Part shown: piece after piece, positions 36,827 to 45,082 of the stretch
How positions within the stretch are numbered: the stretch's first letter is position 1
How the letters are laid out: each line of letters starts with the position of its first letter
NCBI RefSeq assembly: GCF_003865075.1
Contig: NZ_BHWB01000002.1
Location: forward strand, 248,001 to 312,000
Direction of reading: 5' to 3'
From: Bacteroides faecalis
GTDB lineage: Bacteria; Bacteroidota; Bacteroidia; Bacteroidales; Bacteroidaceae
DNA: 64,000 nt
The notes under the pieces: model-generated
The model's database searches: none
What the model saw: the letters and a program-made list of their open reading frames with translations, nothing else
Told to the model about the DNA's origin: nothing
Translations under genes and position numbers: made by a program

Positions 36827-37085
36827 TGTTTATAATCCCTCCTTTGTCTTAAGCCGGATAATATGTAATGCTTTAAAATACAATTTGTTTATTTTTACCT
36901 TGTGGCAATTTTACTTGTTCACATTATGGATGATGTGGTATTTTGATATAAAGAGAAAATTATATTGGGAATATAAATGCTAATTTGATGATTGTTTATA
37001 CCTTTGTATTCGAATAAAGGTTCTTTTGATTTAATGCAAAATGTAACAAGATTGAGAACTTTGCTCGTTTCTAAATCGTTACCTA

Positions 37086-37823
37086 TTAAGAAATAACTCT
37101 TTGTAAATCACTTATTTTCAGCAAATAAGAAAGTTTCGCTTGTATTGCCTGGTGGAAGCCCAGTGGGCAGTCTATGTCGCAAAGCTGCGCGATACGTTTC
37201 AGGTTAAGGTTTATCGTACTGTTGGAATACATGGGCAGCAGCCTGCCGTCCGGTGTCGTGTCCCTGTATTTCTCCATGATGCGTAACGGCAAATCTAGCA
37301 GAGGTATTTCAAACTCAACTCCGGTTTTCCGGCGCGAGCTTCTGATCCACCATGTGCCGTCGTCGGCAAGAGACAGGTGCTCTTTCGACAGAAGCCGCAT
37401 GTCACTGTACAGAATGCCTGTGTATAAACTGCCTTCAGTCCGGTTCACACCCACCCGCTTCGCAAAGTTTTCGATAAATGTACGGAAATAGCTCAACAGT
37501 GTTGCCTGTCCTCCCGCCATGCCCAACAACAGACTTTTGACATCCCCGGTCGTCATACCGTCACGGACAGCCGACAACTCCGTATATACACCCAGTGCCA
37601 TCGCACGAATTTCATCCAGACGGTTGTTGATTTCTTTTGCTTTCACGCTTTTACCCGAGGCACGTCCCGAATTCCACATGGACTGCGGCACACGGAATTT
37701 CACGCTGAAAGCCGCTTCAGAATACTTTCCGATGTTCAGCCTCGCCATTACAGGGCACATCCTATCGGCATCCGTCTCGCTCTTTTTGAGGTAAAACGAT
37801 ACCTTTACATTTACTTGATCCAT
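37086..37823 (-). pseudogene. Tyrosine recombinase remnant with internal deletion
   Basis: 245 residues. The N-terminus is the usual arm-binding domain of Bacteroides integrases (V-K-V-S-F-Y-L-K-K-S near residue 5, M-W-N-S-G-R near 47), followed by a SAM-like segment to T-E-G-S-L-Y. It then jumps to the middle of the catalytic domain (Y-S-D-M-R-L-L-S-K-E-H-L; R-K-T-G-V-E-F-E-I-P-L) so that most of the core-binding domain is missing. The C-terminus ends soon after G-F-H-Q without the H-x-x-R box or the catalytic Tyr. Cannot recombine DNA. Adjacent to the right inverted repeat, so it marks the former end of an integrated element. Confidence 0.85.
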
Positions 37824-37841
37824 AACCTTTTACTTTGTTTG

Positions 37842-37849
37842 CAAAATTA
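37842..37849 (-). promoter_or_regulatory. Promoter -7 element of integrase remnant
   Basis: CAAAATTA on plus is TAATTTTG on minus, 19 bp upstream of the remnant's ATG. Confidence 0.5.
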
Positions 37850-37913
37850 TCGGATATCGAGCAAATGAACGGCATGACGAATATAGCGGAATATGGAAAG
37901 AAGCTCCATTACA

Positions 37914-38215
37914 TAACATTCAGAACCTGTATTTTCTCCCTTTCGCGAAAAAAGTATTAACTTTGTAAGCGCAAAACATAAGTGAAACAGCATTCTTTAC
38001 GGTGATTTCAAGGGCAGCACAAAGACCTTTTCTCCGTACTGTTTTCGACCTTGAATCGGCAACGGATAAGTATAATTTATTTTCCTAACTCCTCCAAAAC
38101 GGGTGAAAAACCCATAATGGATGAACATAGGTAAAACCTACATATCTCCCTTTAATTCCAACGGTTTGCATTATTCCTGCGAAATCCATCCGTATGTGAG
38201 CGAGTTTCAGTATAT
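37914..38215 (+). repeat. Right copy of island inverted repeat
   Basis: Reverse complement of 24521-24823. Contains TAACTTTG (about 37957-37964) pointing out of the island, and a small GGGTG/ACCC stem near 38100. It lies directly upstream of the integrase remnant, which suggests it is the end sequence of the parent element. Confidence 0.9.
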
Positions 38216-38785
38216 TTGTAAGAAATCATGTAAGTTGTCCGTCCTTAATGAAATCTACATCAATGACAAATTTCTTTTTAAAGAAACAATAAGCAGAATA
38301 GCAGATAATACATTAGCCATGAAGTTATTAAAAGAACGATGTCTTTAATGTTCAATCTGTACTATATTCTTCAGTTCATCATTAACCGTTTCAATCAAGA
38401 CTCATTCTCTCAGCAGTAGCTGAATTCAGCGTATTCTAGGCTATTTTATTTTCTCTAAGAGCTATCATTTTACAACTAATGCAACCCGTTATATCTTCAA
38501 AGTTAGCAATAAAAAAACGAGCCAATTCCCTAGATGGAACCACTCGCCCTACATCAGAAAAGCCTTTTGGCTTTTCTTTAATTTACCTCTTTTCCCTAAA
38601 AACGTTCTTTACCTTCTGTTAAAACTTATCCTATGAAAACTAAATTTAATACCTTAATTAATTTAAATACCTAAAAATCTTTCTTTTACCTTATAAACTA
38701 ATAACAGTTTCACAACTGCACTGCAAATATACAAAGAATCTCTGTGTCCACAAACGAGTTCATATTTTATAACATTATTTTTGAG
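38216..38785. other. Non-coding stretch right of the island
   Basis: No complete gene. A plus-strand coding-like tail of about 38 codons (38235-38348) joins the repeat and may be the 3' scrap of a gene cut by the island. A perfect stem AGAAAAGCC/GGCTTTTCT lies at 38556-38577. The region from 38580 to 38785 is AT-rich and featureless. Confidence 0.5.
38511..38546 (-). terminator. Probable terminator of the LuxR-RIC operon
   Basis: Read on the minus strand, an imperfect stem (CGAG/CTCG ends, GGTTCC-type core) at 38518-38546 is followed by seven T (38511-38517). Lies 240 bp after the operon. Confidence 0.45.
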
Positions 38786-39397
38786 TTATAAATTTTTCAC
38801 GTCACTCAACTCAACCAGCTTATTTACAATAGCATAAATAGTCAGACCAGCCGCACTATGTATCTGTAGTTTTTTACTGATATTCCTACGATGAGTAATG
38901 ACAGTATGAATAGACAAAAATAGTTTTTCAGCTATTTCTTTATTCGTCATACCTTTTACTACACAAATCACAATTTCTTTCTCTCGTTGGCTCAATGTAT
39001 CAGGGCTATCCACTTCCTCTTCTTCCATACTCATATTCAATAACCCATGAATCTTTTTAGAAAGTACTTCCAAATCATCAAATATAGAAATAGATTCGTC
39101 ATACTTACTTAATAAAGTCACATCAACGAACGAAGTAACCAAAGCTATTAAACGTATTTTCTTTCCAGAAGTTTCTTCTCTGAATTTATTTACATCGAAA
39201 TAATCGCCAAATGTAGGATTTACAATCAACATTTCAGGATACTGCGTACGTAAACAATCATGTAAAGCCTCAACAGATAATAATTCTATCGGCTGTATTT
39301 TCAGATTAGGAAGGCGCTTCAAAGCCGCTGTCAATCCACTACGAATAATCACAGAGCTTTCAGCAATTGCAATTCGGACAGTTTCGTTATTTTTCAT
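38786..39397 (-). CDS. LuxR/NarL-type regulator with non-canonical receiver
   Basis: 203 residues. C-terminal LuxR HTH (about 135-195): L-S-Q-R-E-K-E-I-V, G-M-T-N-K-E-I-A-E-K-L-F-L-S, T-V-I-T-H-R-R-N-I-S-K-K-L. The N-terminal domain has receiver length, but the usual acidic pocket is absent (I-A-I-A-E-S-S) and the phospho-acceptor position reads L-I-V-N-P-T, Asn in place of Asp near residue 60. It is therefore likely controlled by something other than phosphorylation. Start overlaps the end of the RIC gene by 11 bp, so the pair is one operon and the regulator may respond to nitrosative or redox stress; that link is inferred. Confidence 0.85.
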   Translation of the reverse strand: MKNNETVRIAIAESSVIIRSGLTAALKRLPNLKIQPIELLSVEALHDCLRTQYPEMLIVNPTFGDYFDVNKFREETSGKKIRLIALVTSFVDVTLLSKYDESISIFDDLEVLSKKIHGLLNMSMEEEEVDSPDTLSQREKEIVICVVKGMTNKEIAEKLFLSIHTVITHRRNISKKLQIHSAAGLTIYAIVNKLVELSDVKNL

Positions 39398-40091
39398 TTT
39401 CTCTTATCCTCCTTTCCAAATTCAGAATAGCAGGAACAAAAATATAATCTTCAACTTTACAATGTGATTCTAATCCCTCTTCACAAGTATAGATATCAAA
39501 AAGTGCAGCATTGAGTTGATTTACATTCGTCTTAGCAGGACAATATTTAATTATAATATTTTTGAGTTCTGTCAACTTCTCACCTACCTGGTCATGATGC
39601 TTAGAAAATGTACTAATTTGATAATTTTTAGGAGCATTACCCAGTAGTAGTGCATCTACATATTTAAATACAGTCTTTTCCTCATAATCCATGTGCTTAC
39701 GCACTTCCCTCGTATATTCATCAAAAAACTTAAGAATCAAGAAAGCCACGTCATCTTGTGAACAGTCTATAGCTTCAATCAATTTACGACGAATTGCAGG
39801 AAGACAAAAGTCAAGAAAGTAGAGGTGCGCCTGTCTCAAATAATCAATCAGTGCAGGAATGGAAATCTCATCATTACTTCCATCTAAACGAGAAAATCCT
39901 TCTGCCATGAAATTAACAACTATCAAAAAAGTGCGGCAATCTACCCTATTAAGCTCACATACTTCCTTGACCGTCTTGTCGCCAAAACCCAACGAAAGTC
40001 CAAAACGGCTCATCACTTGTAACAAGGAATAGTTATCACTGATGAGATCAATCATCTTATCTGTTGGCTTGTATTTCTGTAAGTTATCCAT
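39387..40091 (-). CDS. RIC-type di-iron hemerythrin protein (YtfE/ScdA-like)
   Basis: 234 residues. An N-terminal ScdA_N-like domain (residues about 10-60; V-D-C-R-T-F near 50) precedes a hemerythrin domain with iron ligands suggested at A-H-L (about 89), K-H-M-D-Y-E-E (about 131, His and Glu), K-H-H-D-Q (about 169) and E-S-H (about 209). RIC proteins repair iron-sulfur clusters damaged by nitric oxide or oxidative stress and can release NO-bound iron. In an anaerobe dependent on Fe-S enzymes this is sensible. First gene of the operon with the LuxR regulator. Confidence 0.8.
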   Translation of the reverse strand: MDNLQKYKPTDKMIDLISDNYSLLQVMSRFGLSLGFGDKTVKEVCELNRVDCRTFLIVVNFMAEGFSRLDGSNDEISIPALIDYLRQAHLYFLDFCLPAIRRKLIEAIDCSQDDVAFLILKFFDEYTREVRKHMDYEEKTVFKYVDALLLGNAPKNYQISTFSKHHDQVGEKLTELKNIIIKYCPAKTNVNQLNAALFDIYTCEEGLESHCKVEDYIFVPAILNLERRIRENEK

Positions 40092-40245
40092 CTATACCTA
40101 TTTAATATTAACGCCTGCAAAGAAACGCATTATTTTGCGGGTGCACAATCACTATTTATAGGTATTTTGATTTATTACAAAATACTAATTACTGATTATA
40201 TGTTACTAAATACCAGAAGAGTTAGGAGGAATATGCTTTTTTTAG

Positions 40246-40253
40246 TAATTTTG
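40246..40253 (+). promoter_or_regulatory. Promoter -7 element of purH-like gene
   Basis: TAATTTTG, 43 bp upstream of the ATG at 40297. No clear -33 element. Confidence 0.6.
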
Positions 40254-40296
40254 TCGCTATCAATTTGTAATCAATAATTCATAATTAATCCATATT

Positions 40297-41472
40297 ATGG
40301 CAAAAGAACTCGAATTAAAATACGGCTGTAATCCTAATCAAAAACCGGCACGTATCTTCATGAAAGAAGGCGAACTCCCTATTGAGGTATTGAATGGACG
40401 ACCTGGATATATCAACTTATTGGATGCTTTCAATAGTTGGCAGTTAGTCAAAGAACTCAAAGAAGCAACTGGGTTACCGGCTGCCGCTTCATTCAAGCAT
40501 GTCAGTCCCGCTGGTGCTGCTGTGGCTGTAGAAATGAATGAAACACTTAAGAAAATCTATTTTGTAGATGATGTCAAACTATCTCCACTAGCTACAGCAT
40601 ATGCACGTGCACGTGGTGCTGATCGTATGTCATCCTATGGGGACTTTATCGCATTGTCCGATACATGCGATGAAGAAACAGCACGTATCATCAATCGCGA
40701 GGTATCTGACGGTGTAATTGCTCCGGATTATACTCCTGAAGCACTGGAAATCCTAAAAAATAAAAGAAAAGGAACTTATAATGTTATCAAGATAGATCCA
40801 GCTTACCGTCCTGCTCCTATCGAACATAAAGATGTATTTGGCATTACCTTTGAACAAGGTAGAAATGAATTGAAAATCGATGAAAGTCTTTTGAAAGAAA
40901 TGCCCACACAAAAAAAAGAAATTCCGACTGATGCAAAACGTGATCTAATTATTGCCTTAATTACACTGAAATATACTCAGTCTAACTCAGTATGTTATGC
41001 CAAAGACGGACAAGCAATCGGTATTGGTGCCGGACAACAATCACGTATCCATTGTACCCGTCTAGCCGGGAATAAAGCGGATATCTGGTATTTGCGCCAA
41101 CATCCCAAAGTAATGAACTTACCCTGGATTGATAAAATTCGCCGGGCTGATCGTGATAATACTATTGACGTATATATTTCCGAGGATCACGATGACGTAT
41201 TAGCGGATGGAGTTTGGCAGCAATTCTTTACAGAAAAACCGGAAGTACTAACTCGTGAAGAAAAACGTACTTGGCTGGATACTATGACCGGCGTAGCATT
41301 AGGCTCTGATGCTTTCTTCCCCTTCGGAGATAATATCGAACGTGCTCACAAAAGTGGAGTCAGTTACATTGCTCAACCGGGCGGTTCAGTACGTGACGAC
41401 CATGTAATTGGAACTTGCGATAAATATAATATGGCAATGGCGTTTACAGGTATCCGCCTATTCCATCATTAA
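40297..41472 (+). CDS. Stand-alone AICAR transformylase (PurH C-terminal type)
   Basis: 391 residues corresponding to the AICARFT half of PurH without the IMP cyclohydrolase domain. Hallmarks: K-Y-G-C-N-P-N-Q-K-P near the start, the catalytic S-F-K-H-V-S-P-A-G-A (Lys-His near 67-68), T-Q-S-N-S-V-C-Y-A-K (near 225), A-G-Q-Q-S-R-I-H-C-T-R and S-D-A-F-F-P-F-G-D-N. It transfers a formyl group from 10-formyl-THF to AICAR in purine synthesis. Bacteroides usually also encode full-length PurH, so this could be a paralogue; whether it is the main enzyme cannot be told here. Monocistronic. Confidence 0.88.
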   Translation: MAKELELKYGCNPNQKPARIFMKEGELPIEVLNGRPGYINLLDAFNSWQLVKELKEATGLPAAASFKHVSPAGAAVAVEMNETLKKIYFVDDVKLSPLATAYARARGADRMSSYGDFIALSDTCDEETARIINREVSDGVIAPDYTPEALEILKNKRKGTYNVIKIDPAYRPAPIEHKDVFGITFEQGRNELKIDESLLKEMPTQKKEIPTDAKRDLIIALITLKYTQSNSVCYAKDGQAIGIGAGQQSRIHCTRLAGNKADIWYLRQHPKVMNLPWIDKIRRADRDNTIDVYISEDHDDVLADGVWQQFFTEKPEVLTREEKRTWLDTMTGVALGSDAFFPFGDNIERAHKSGVSYIAQPGGSVRDDHVIGTCDKYNMAMAFTGIRLFHH

Positions 41473-41586
41473 GATACAAAGATTTACTTATAAAAATCTT
41501 AAGATTCATACATCTAAATCTTTAAAGTTAAACTATTAAATCTTAGTCTTAGGGGATATGTAAAAAGTTACATCATACCTTTTTCA

Positions 41587-41655
41587 AGGCGTGGATCTCA
41601 CAAATCTCATGAATAGGCTCATCAATATTCATGCAATCCTGTGCAAGCCACGCCT
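41587..41655. repeat. Spaced inverted repeat after the AICAR transformylase gene
   Basis: AGGCGTGG (41587-41594) and CCACGCCT (41648-41655) are perfect complements with 53 nt between. No T-run follows. Could be a structured 3' UTR. The interval 41473-41777 has no gene. Confidence 0.5.
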
Positions 41656-41722
41656 AATTTATGCGATTATGTAAACATCAATATGCCGACAAGTTTAATT
41701 TTCACGTTTATCACTCAAAAAG

Positions 41723-41753
41723 AAAGGATTACCTCGTGAAAGATAATCCCTTT
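41723..41753 (-). terminator. Terminator of the second LruC gene
   Basis: On the minus strand AAAGGGATTA pairs with TAATCCTTT, followed by CTTTTT. Lies 25 bp after the LruC stop codon. Confidence 0.75.
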
Positions 41754-41777
41754 ACTTAAAAAATCATTATATCGTAC

Positions 41778-43820
41778 TTAATACAATTCCTCCTCGTTCA
41801 CGTTTCCAGAAATTGTAGGATCGAACCAAGATAAATCTGTTTTATTAGTCACCCACTCATTATATTTTTTATATGCCTTTACCACAGATGATCTCTCTTT
41901 CGGATATCTCCATGCGGGTTCATTTGCAGAAACACGAGGAAAATCCAATGCCCAACAAAACATATCTTCCATTCGATAGAAAATTCCTTTTGATTCATCA
42001 GAACAGTCTTTCTTTGTTCCAAGTAATGTTCTATCCATTTTAGACGTTGGAGCAAAATCCGGTAAATGGATTTCCCTGAAACGCCCATTGACAAATATAA
42101 ATGGATTGAATTTCATCAAAGAAAGATTATTGACGGAAACTTTCAAGGGGATGTTTACAACAACCTCTTCTGCTGAAACAAAATCAGATCCTTTCTCTGT
42201 ATTTATAAAGCTATGCGCATCAGGAAAAAGTTCACTTACATCTTCCCATACAACGAAAGTAGCTTTTGAATTCCCACTTTCCATGGTAGCACCTTCCACC
42301 TTTGCAACATCAATATCATTCTCTGCTAAAGGCAACTCTATTCCAAAACCTATTTTTGTATAAACAGCCGCTCCCTTGGCTATCGGCTTTAAACGCAGTT
42401 TGATATCCGTAATTTTATTATCAGTATTTTTAACTACACTATAGGTATAGTTCACCACAAAATCATTCAGATCATAATCACCGGGATTAGGCCATTGATC
42501 TTCAAAAGCCAATGTACCATGAATAGATTCATTAACAGTAACTTCCTCATCAACCGGAATATCTTCGCCAGGCTCAATGGCCTCCACAGGACTAGCTGTC
42601 ACTTTCACCATCACATCATTGAAATCATAATCAGACTTACTATCACCGAAAGGACGAATATCAAACCCGGTCACACAACAGTTATAAGAACCCAATTGCC
42701 GAGTTACAGCCTGAGTTTTTCCCCAAGCATTCAACATCGGTGTAGAGTAATACATTCCAGATACATCACCATTCACAATCGGGTAAGTCTTATTTTTAAA
42801 AGAATATGCATTCTTTTCTGTTATAAACGTGCCATCTTTCTTAAAACCAGTTCGTGCTACAGCAAATCCAATACGTGTTCCCTTTGGAAAAACCGTACTA
42901 TATTCAGTTCCATTCCAATAAAGCAACTGAACCTTCAACCCGGATGGACATTGGATCTGATTTGTGTTAGGAAGTAACAGGGTCATATGTAGATTATCAA
43001 TATCATCATGCCCATTTATTTCTCCTTCTTTATAATTATAATACAATAATGAATTATAAACTGTTTGATTGGAAACATAAAAACCTCCATCACCTACGTA
43101 AGTCACCCAAACCTCAGCTCCATTTTCATCAATAACCCTTAAATCCGAATTTCCAGAAAGGTCTGCTTTCTGAACATTTTTCTGTTCAGGATACCAGCTA
43201 TCAATCTGATTAATCAAAGCAGTAGACAGTAATTCTTTAGATACCAAAGAGCAACCGCCTTGAACCGGAATACCATCTTTATCTACCTCTGCATTTTTAT
43301 AAGGCACATATAATTCATACAATCCACTAACCTTAGTAAAAGTTTGAGGAATCTCAATAGAAGTAGTGGCACGAACATTAGTAGCAAATTGAGGAAAAGC
43401 AACACCTCGAAAATTTAATGAAATAAAATCTTGAACATTCACCTCCTGCACCTGACCGTAACCAGCTGTAAGAGGAGCTACATGAATTGTTGAAATATTA
43501 TTTGCTATTACTACTTCCGCATCCAATTTACCCGAAGCATCCGTATTTCCAACATATACCGGATCTATAGAAATGATTCCTTCACCAGTGTAAGGCTGAG
43601 CCATAAAAACTCCAAACTTTACATTCTTTTGTGGTTCTCCATCCCCATTGAGTGCAGTAATTAAAATGTTTTTTACTGTCTTCAGATTAAAATCCGAGGA
43701 CAAACCGAGTTGTTCATCTTTTGATATTTCCCCATCCTGCTTATACAAATTCTTCTCATCTACACATGAAACTAATATCAAGCTAATAATTCCCCAAGAA
43801 AGGTTCCTTAAGTTTCTCAT
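41778..43820 (-). CDS. LruC / DUF4842 domain lipoprotein (second copy type)
   Basis: 680 residues. Signal peptide with lipobox I-L-V-S-C (Cys19). Residues about 45-130 form a carboxypeptidase-like/transthyretin-like module (N-I-L-I-T-A-L-N-G-D-G, then N-T-D-A-S-G-K-L). Two acidic segments of the LruC/DUF4114-DUF4842 type follow: S-D-Y-D-F-N-D-V-M-V-K near 405 and D-Q-W-P-N-P-G-D-Y-D-L-N-D-F near 455. The C-terminus holds the long DUF4842 beta domain and a W-A-L-D-F-P region. Same domain family as the protein at 18.4 kb but with a different N-terminal half. Function unknown; surface location likely. Confidence 0.8.
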   Translation of the reverse strand: MRNLRNLSWGIISLILVSCVDEKNLYKQDGEISKDEQLGLSSDFNLKTVKNILITALNGDGEPQKNVKFGVFMAQPYTGEGIISIDPVYVGNTDASGKLDAEVVIANNISTIHVAPLTAGYGQVQEVNVQDFISLNFRGVAFPQFATNVRATTSIEIPQTFTKVSGLYELYVPYKNAEVDKDGIPVQGGCSLVSKELLSTALINQIDSWYPEQKNVQKADLSGNSDLRVIDENGAEVWVTYVGDGGFYVSNQTVYNSLLYYNYKEGEINGHDDIDNLHMTLLLPNTNQIQCPSGLKVQLLYWNGTEYSTVFPKGTRIGFAVARTGFKKDGTFITEKNAYSFKNKTYPIVNGDVSGMYYSTPMLNAWGKTQAVTRQLGSYNCCVTGFDIRPFGDSKSDYDFNDVMVKVTASPVEAIEPGEDIPVDEEVTVNESIHGTLAFEDQWPNPGDYDLNDFVVNYTYSVVKNTDNKITDIKLRLKPIAKGAAVYTKIGFGIELPLAENDIDVAKVEGATMESGNSKATFVVWEDVSELFPDAHSFINTEKGSDFVSAEEVVVNIPLKVSVNNLSLMKFNPFIFVNGRFREIHLPDFAPTSKMDRTLLGTKKDCSDESKGIFYRMEDMFCWALDFPRVSANEPAWRYPKERSSVVKAYKKYNEWVTNKTDLSWFDPTISGNVNEEELY

Positions 43821-43850
43821 ATTTACTAACTATGTTTGTTTTGATGCCTA

Positions 43851-43858
43851 CAAAAATA
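43851..43858 (-). promoter_or_regulatory. Promoter -7 element of second LruC gene
   Basis: CAAAAATA on plus is TATTTTTG on minus, 31 bp upstream of the LruC start. Confidence 0.55.
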
Positions 43859-43900
43859 ACCTAAAATCTTAAAATATCAAAAAATATTTCTAATAATATC

Positions 43901-43944
43901 CCCATTAATAATGAGAAAGGTCTGTTATTCCATTATTAATAGGG
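43901..43944. promoter_or_regulatory. Palindromic operator candidate upstream of flavodoxin
   Basis: CCCATTAATAATG (43901-43913) and CATTATTAATAGGG (43931-43944) form an inverted repeat (10 bp perfect plus CCC/GGG). It includes AATAATGAGAA (43907-43917), which also occurs in the ZntA-Fur promoter at 57302-57312. Position upstream of flavodoxin suggests a Fur-type site. Confidence 0.45.
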
Positions 43945-43968
43945 ATTTTCTATCTCAACAAGCCCCTC

Positions 43969-43976
43969 TATCTTTG
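43969..43976 (+). promoter_or_regulatory. Promoter -7 element of flavodoxin gene
   Basis: TATCTTTG, 26 bp upstream of the ATG at 44003 and directly downstream of the palindrome. Confidence 0.65.
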
Positions 43977-44002
43977 CAACATCACATAAAAAAGAAATAA
44001 AG

Positions 44003-44509
44003 ATGAATAAAATCGGAGTATTTTACGGTTCCACAACCGGAACTACTGAAGACGTAGCCCGTCAAATTGCAGAAAAGCTGAATGTCCCCTCCGGACATAT
44101 TTACGATGTCTCCAAAATTACGGAGGATTTGATTAGAGAATATGATGTACTGGTATTAGGTACCTCTACTTGGGGAGTCGGCGAGCTACAGGATGATTGG
44201 TATGATGGAGTAAAGATATTAAAGCAATGCGATCTGTCTCACAAGTATGTTGCTTTGTTTGGCTGTGGTGATTCAGATTCTTATTGCGATACCTTCTGTG
44301 ATGGTATAGGTATTCTTTATGAAGAACTAAAAGATACTAATTGTAAATTCTGCGGTACAACCGATACTACCGGATATACATTTGATTCTTCTATTGCTGT
44401 TGTTAATGGGAAATTCATCGGACTTCCAATTGATGAAGTAAACGAAGACAGCAAAACAGCCGAAAGAATCAGTAAATGGGTAGAACAAGTAAAACTAGAA
44501 ATCAGTTAA
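44003..44509 (+). CDS. fldA: Flavodoxin
   Basis: 168 residues, long-chain flavodoxin. FMN phosphate loop Y-G-S-T-T-G-T-T-E-D (residues 9-18), T-S-T-W-G-V-G-E-L near 55-63 with the stacking Trp, and G-C-G-D-S-D-S-Y near 91-98 with the second aromatic, all intact. Cytosolic one- or two-electron carrier that replaces ferredoxin when iron is short. Followed 29 bp later by a DUF2023 gene in the same direction; the upstream palindrome suggests iron-dependent control. Confidence 0.95.
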   Translation: MNKIGVFYGSTTGTTEDVARQIAEKLNVPSGHIYDVSKITEDLIREYDVLVLGTSTWGVGELQDDWYDGVKILKQCDLSHKYVALFGCGDSDSYCDTFCDGIGILYEELKDTNCKFCGTTDTTGYTFDSSIAVVNGKFIGLPIDEVNEDSKTAERISKWVEQVKLEIS

Positions 44510-44538
44510 TAGTCTATTATAAAAAATCTGTTTACATT

Positions 44539-44901
44539 ATGCCCACCGAAAGAATAATTCCTAGTGAAATCCGGATTTTTCTAAACCATATCTATGAGTT
44601 TAAGAAAGGTGTACGTAACATGGTACTTTATACTATGAATAAAGAACATGAAGAATTTGCTGTCCGTCGGCTCAAAAGTCAGAAAATAAGTTATATGATA
44701 CAAGAAGTTGGTACAAATAAGATTAACCTGTTTTTTGGTAAACCAGAATGTATGGAAGCTATGCGCCATATTATCATCCGCCCGTTAAATCGACTAACAG
44801 CTGAGGAAGATTTTATTCTGGGCACCATGCTAGGATATGATCTATGTCAACAATGTAAACGTTATTGTAGTAAAAAAGAAAGTATCAAGATTGCTGTTTG
44901 A
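44539..44901 (+). CDS. DUF2023 family protein
   Basis: 120 residues from ATG 44539; the longer frame from 44476 overlaps flavodoxin and is unlikely. Conserved features seen are F-L-N-H-I-Y-E-F-x-K-G near residues 12-22, H-E-E-F-A near 33, F-F-G-K-P-E-C near 64, L-G-x-M-L-G-Y-D near 95 and a terminal C-Q-Q-C-K-R-Y-C cluster that could bind metal or an Fe-S centre. DUF2023 proteins commonly sit next to flavodoxin in anaerobes; function unknown, redox partner or iron sensor possible. Confidence 0.82.
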   Translation: MPTERIIPSEIRIFLNHIYEFKKGVRNMVLYTMNKEHEEFAVRRLKSQKISYMIQEVGTNKINLFFGKPECMEAMRHIIIRPLNRLTAEEDFILGTMLGYDLCQQCKRYCSKKESIKIAV

Positions 44902-44953
44902 ATGATATATTTGTAGTTTTGTTAGCTTTGTTTGTATATAGTTTGTCCTGAGT

Positions 44954-45024
44954 CGAATCGTTTCTTCTAATTAATTTCCCCTAAACTCTTTCTAATGGAA
45001 ATTTGTTACATAAGAAACGATTCG
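44954..45024. repeat. Two-tier inverted repeat (strong RNA hairpin)
   Basis: CGAATCGTTTCTT (44954-44966) and AAGAAACGATTCG (45012-45024) pair perfectly over 13 bp; an inner AATTTCC/GGAAATT pair (about 44973-44979 with 44996-45002) adds a second stem. Lies 53 bp after the DUF2023 stop. Could be a processed 3' end or structured RNA. The rest of 44902-45567 holds a start-less ORF and two promoter-like sites. Confidence 0.6.
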
Positions 45025-45082
45025 TCCTTTTATTAACTAATCAAACATTCTATAATGGAGTTTGGGAACCATTGTACAATAA

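Larger units (their letters stand above)
24521..38215. mobile_element. 13.7-kb redox gene island bounded by inverted repeats
   Basis: Both edges carry the same approximately 303-bp sequence in opposite orientation (24521-24823 and 37914-38215). Inside, base composition is visibly more GC-rich than the trp and porin regions, an integrase remnant lies next to the right repeat, a decarboxylase gene is cut off exactly where the left repeat begins, and an IS21-family element sits inside. This fits a decayed composite or rearranged integrative element. No mobilization genes are left, so it is unlikely to move on its own. Confidence 0.65.

Noticed and set aside
24521..38215. Direct-repeat attachment sites for the island
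   Set aside because: The edge repeats are inverted. No matching short direct repeats could be found by eye at the two borders, so att sites are not called.
38121..38348. 75-codon plus-strand ORF at the right island edge
   Set aside because: Its first third lies inside the inverted repeat and the frame is not kept in the left copy. Only the tail looks faintly coding, so it was listed as part of the non-coding stretch.
42495..42977. 160-codon plus-strand ORF inside the second LruC gene
   Set aside because: Antisense shadow with no domain pattern; rich in Ile, Thr, His and Arg as expected for the complement of the real gene.
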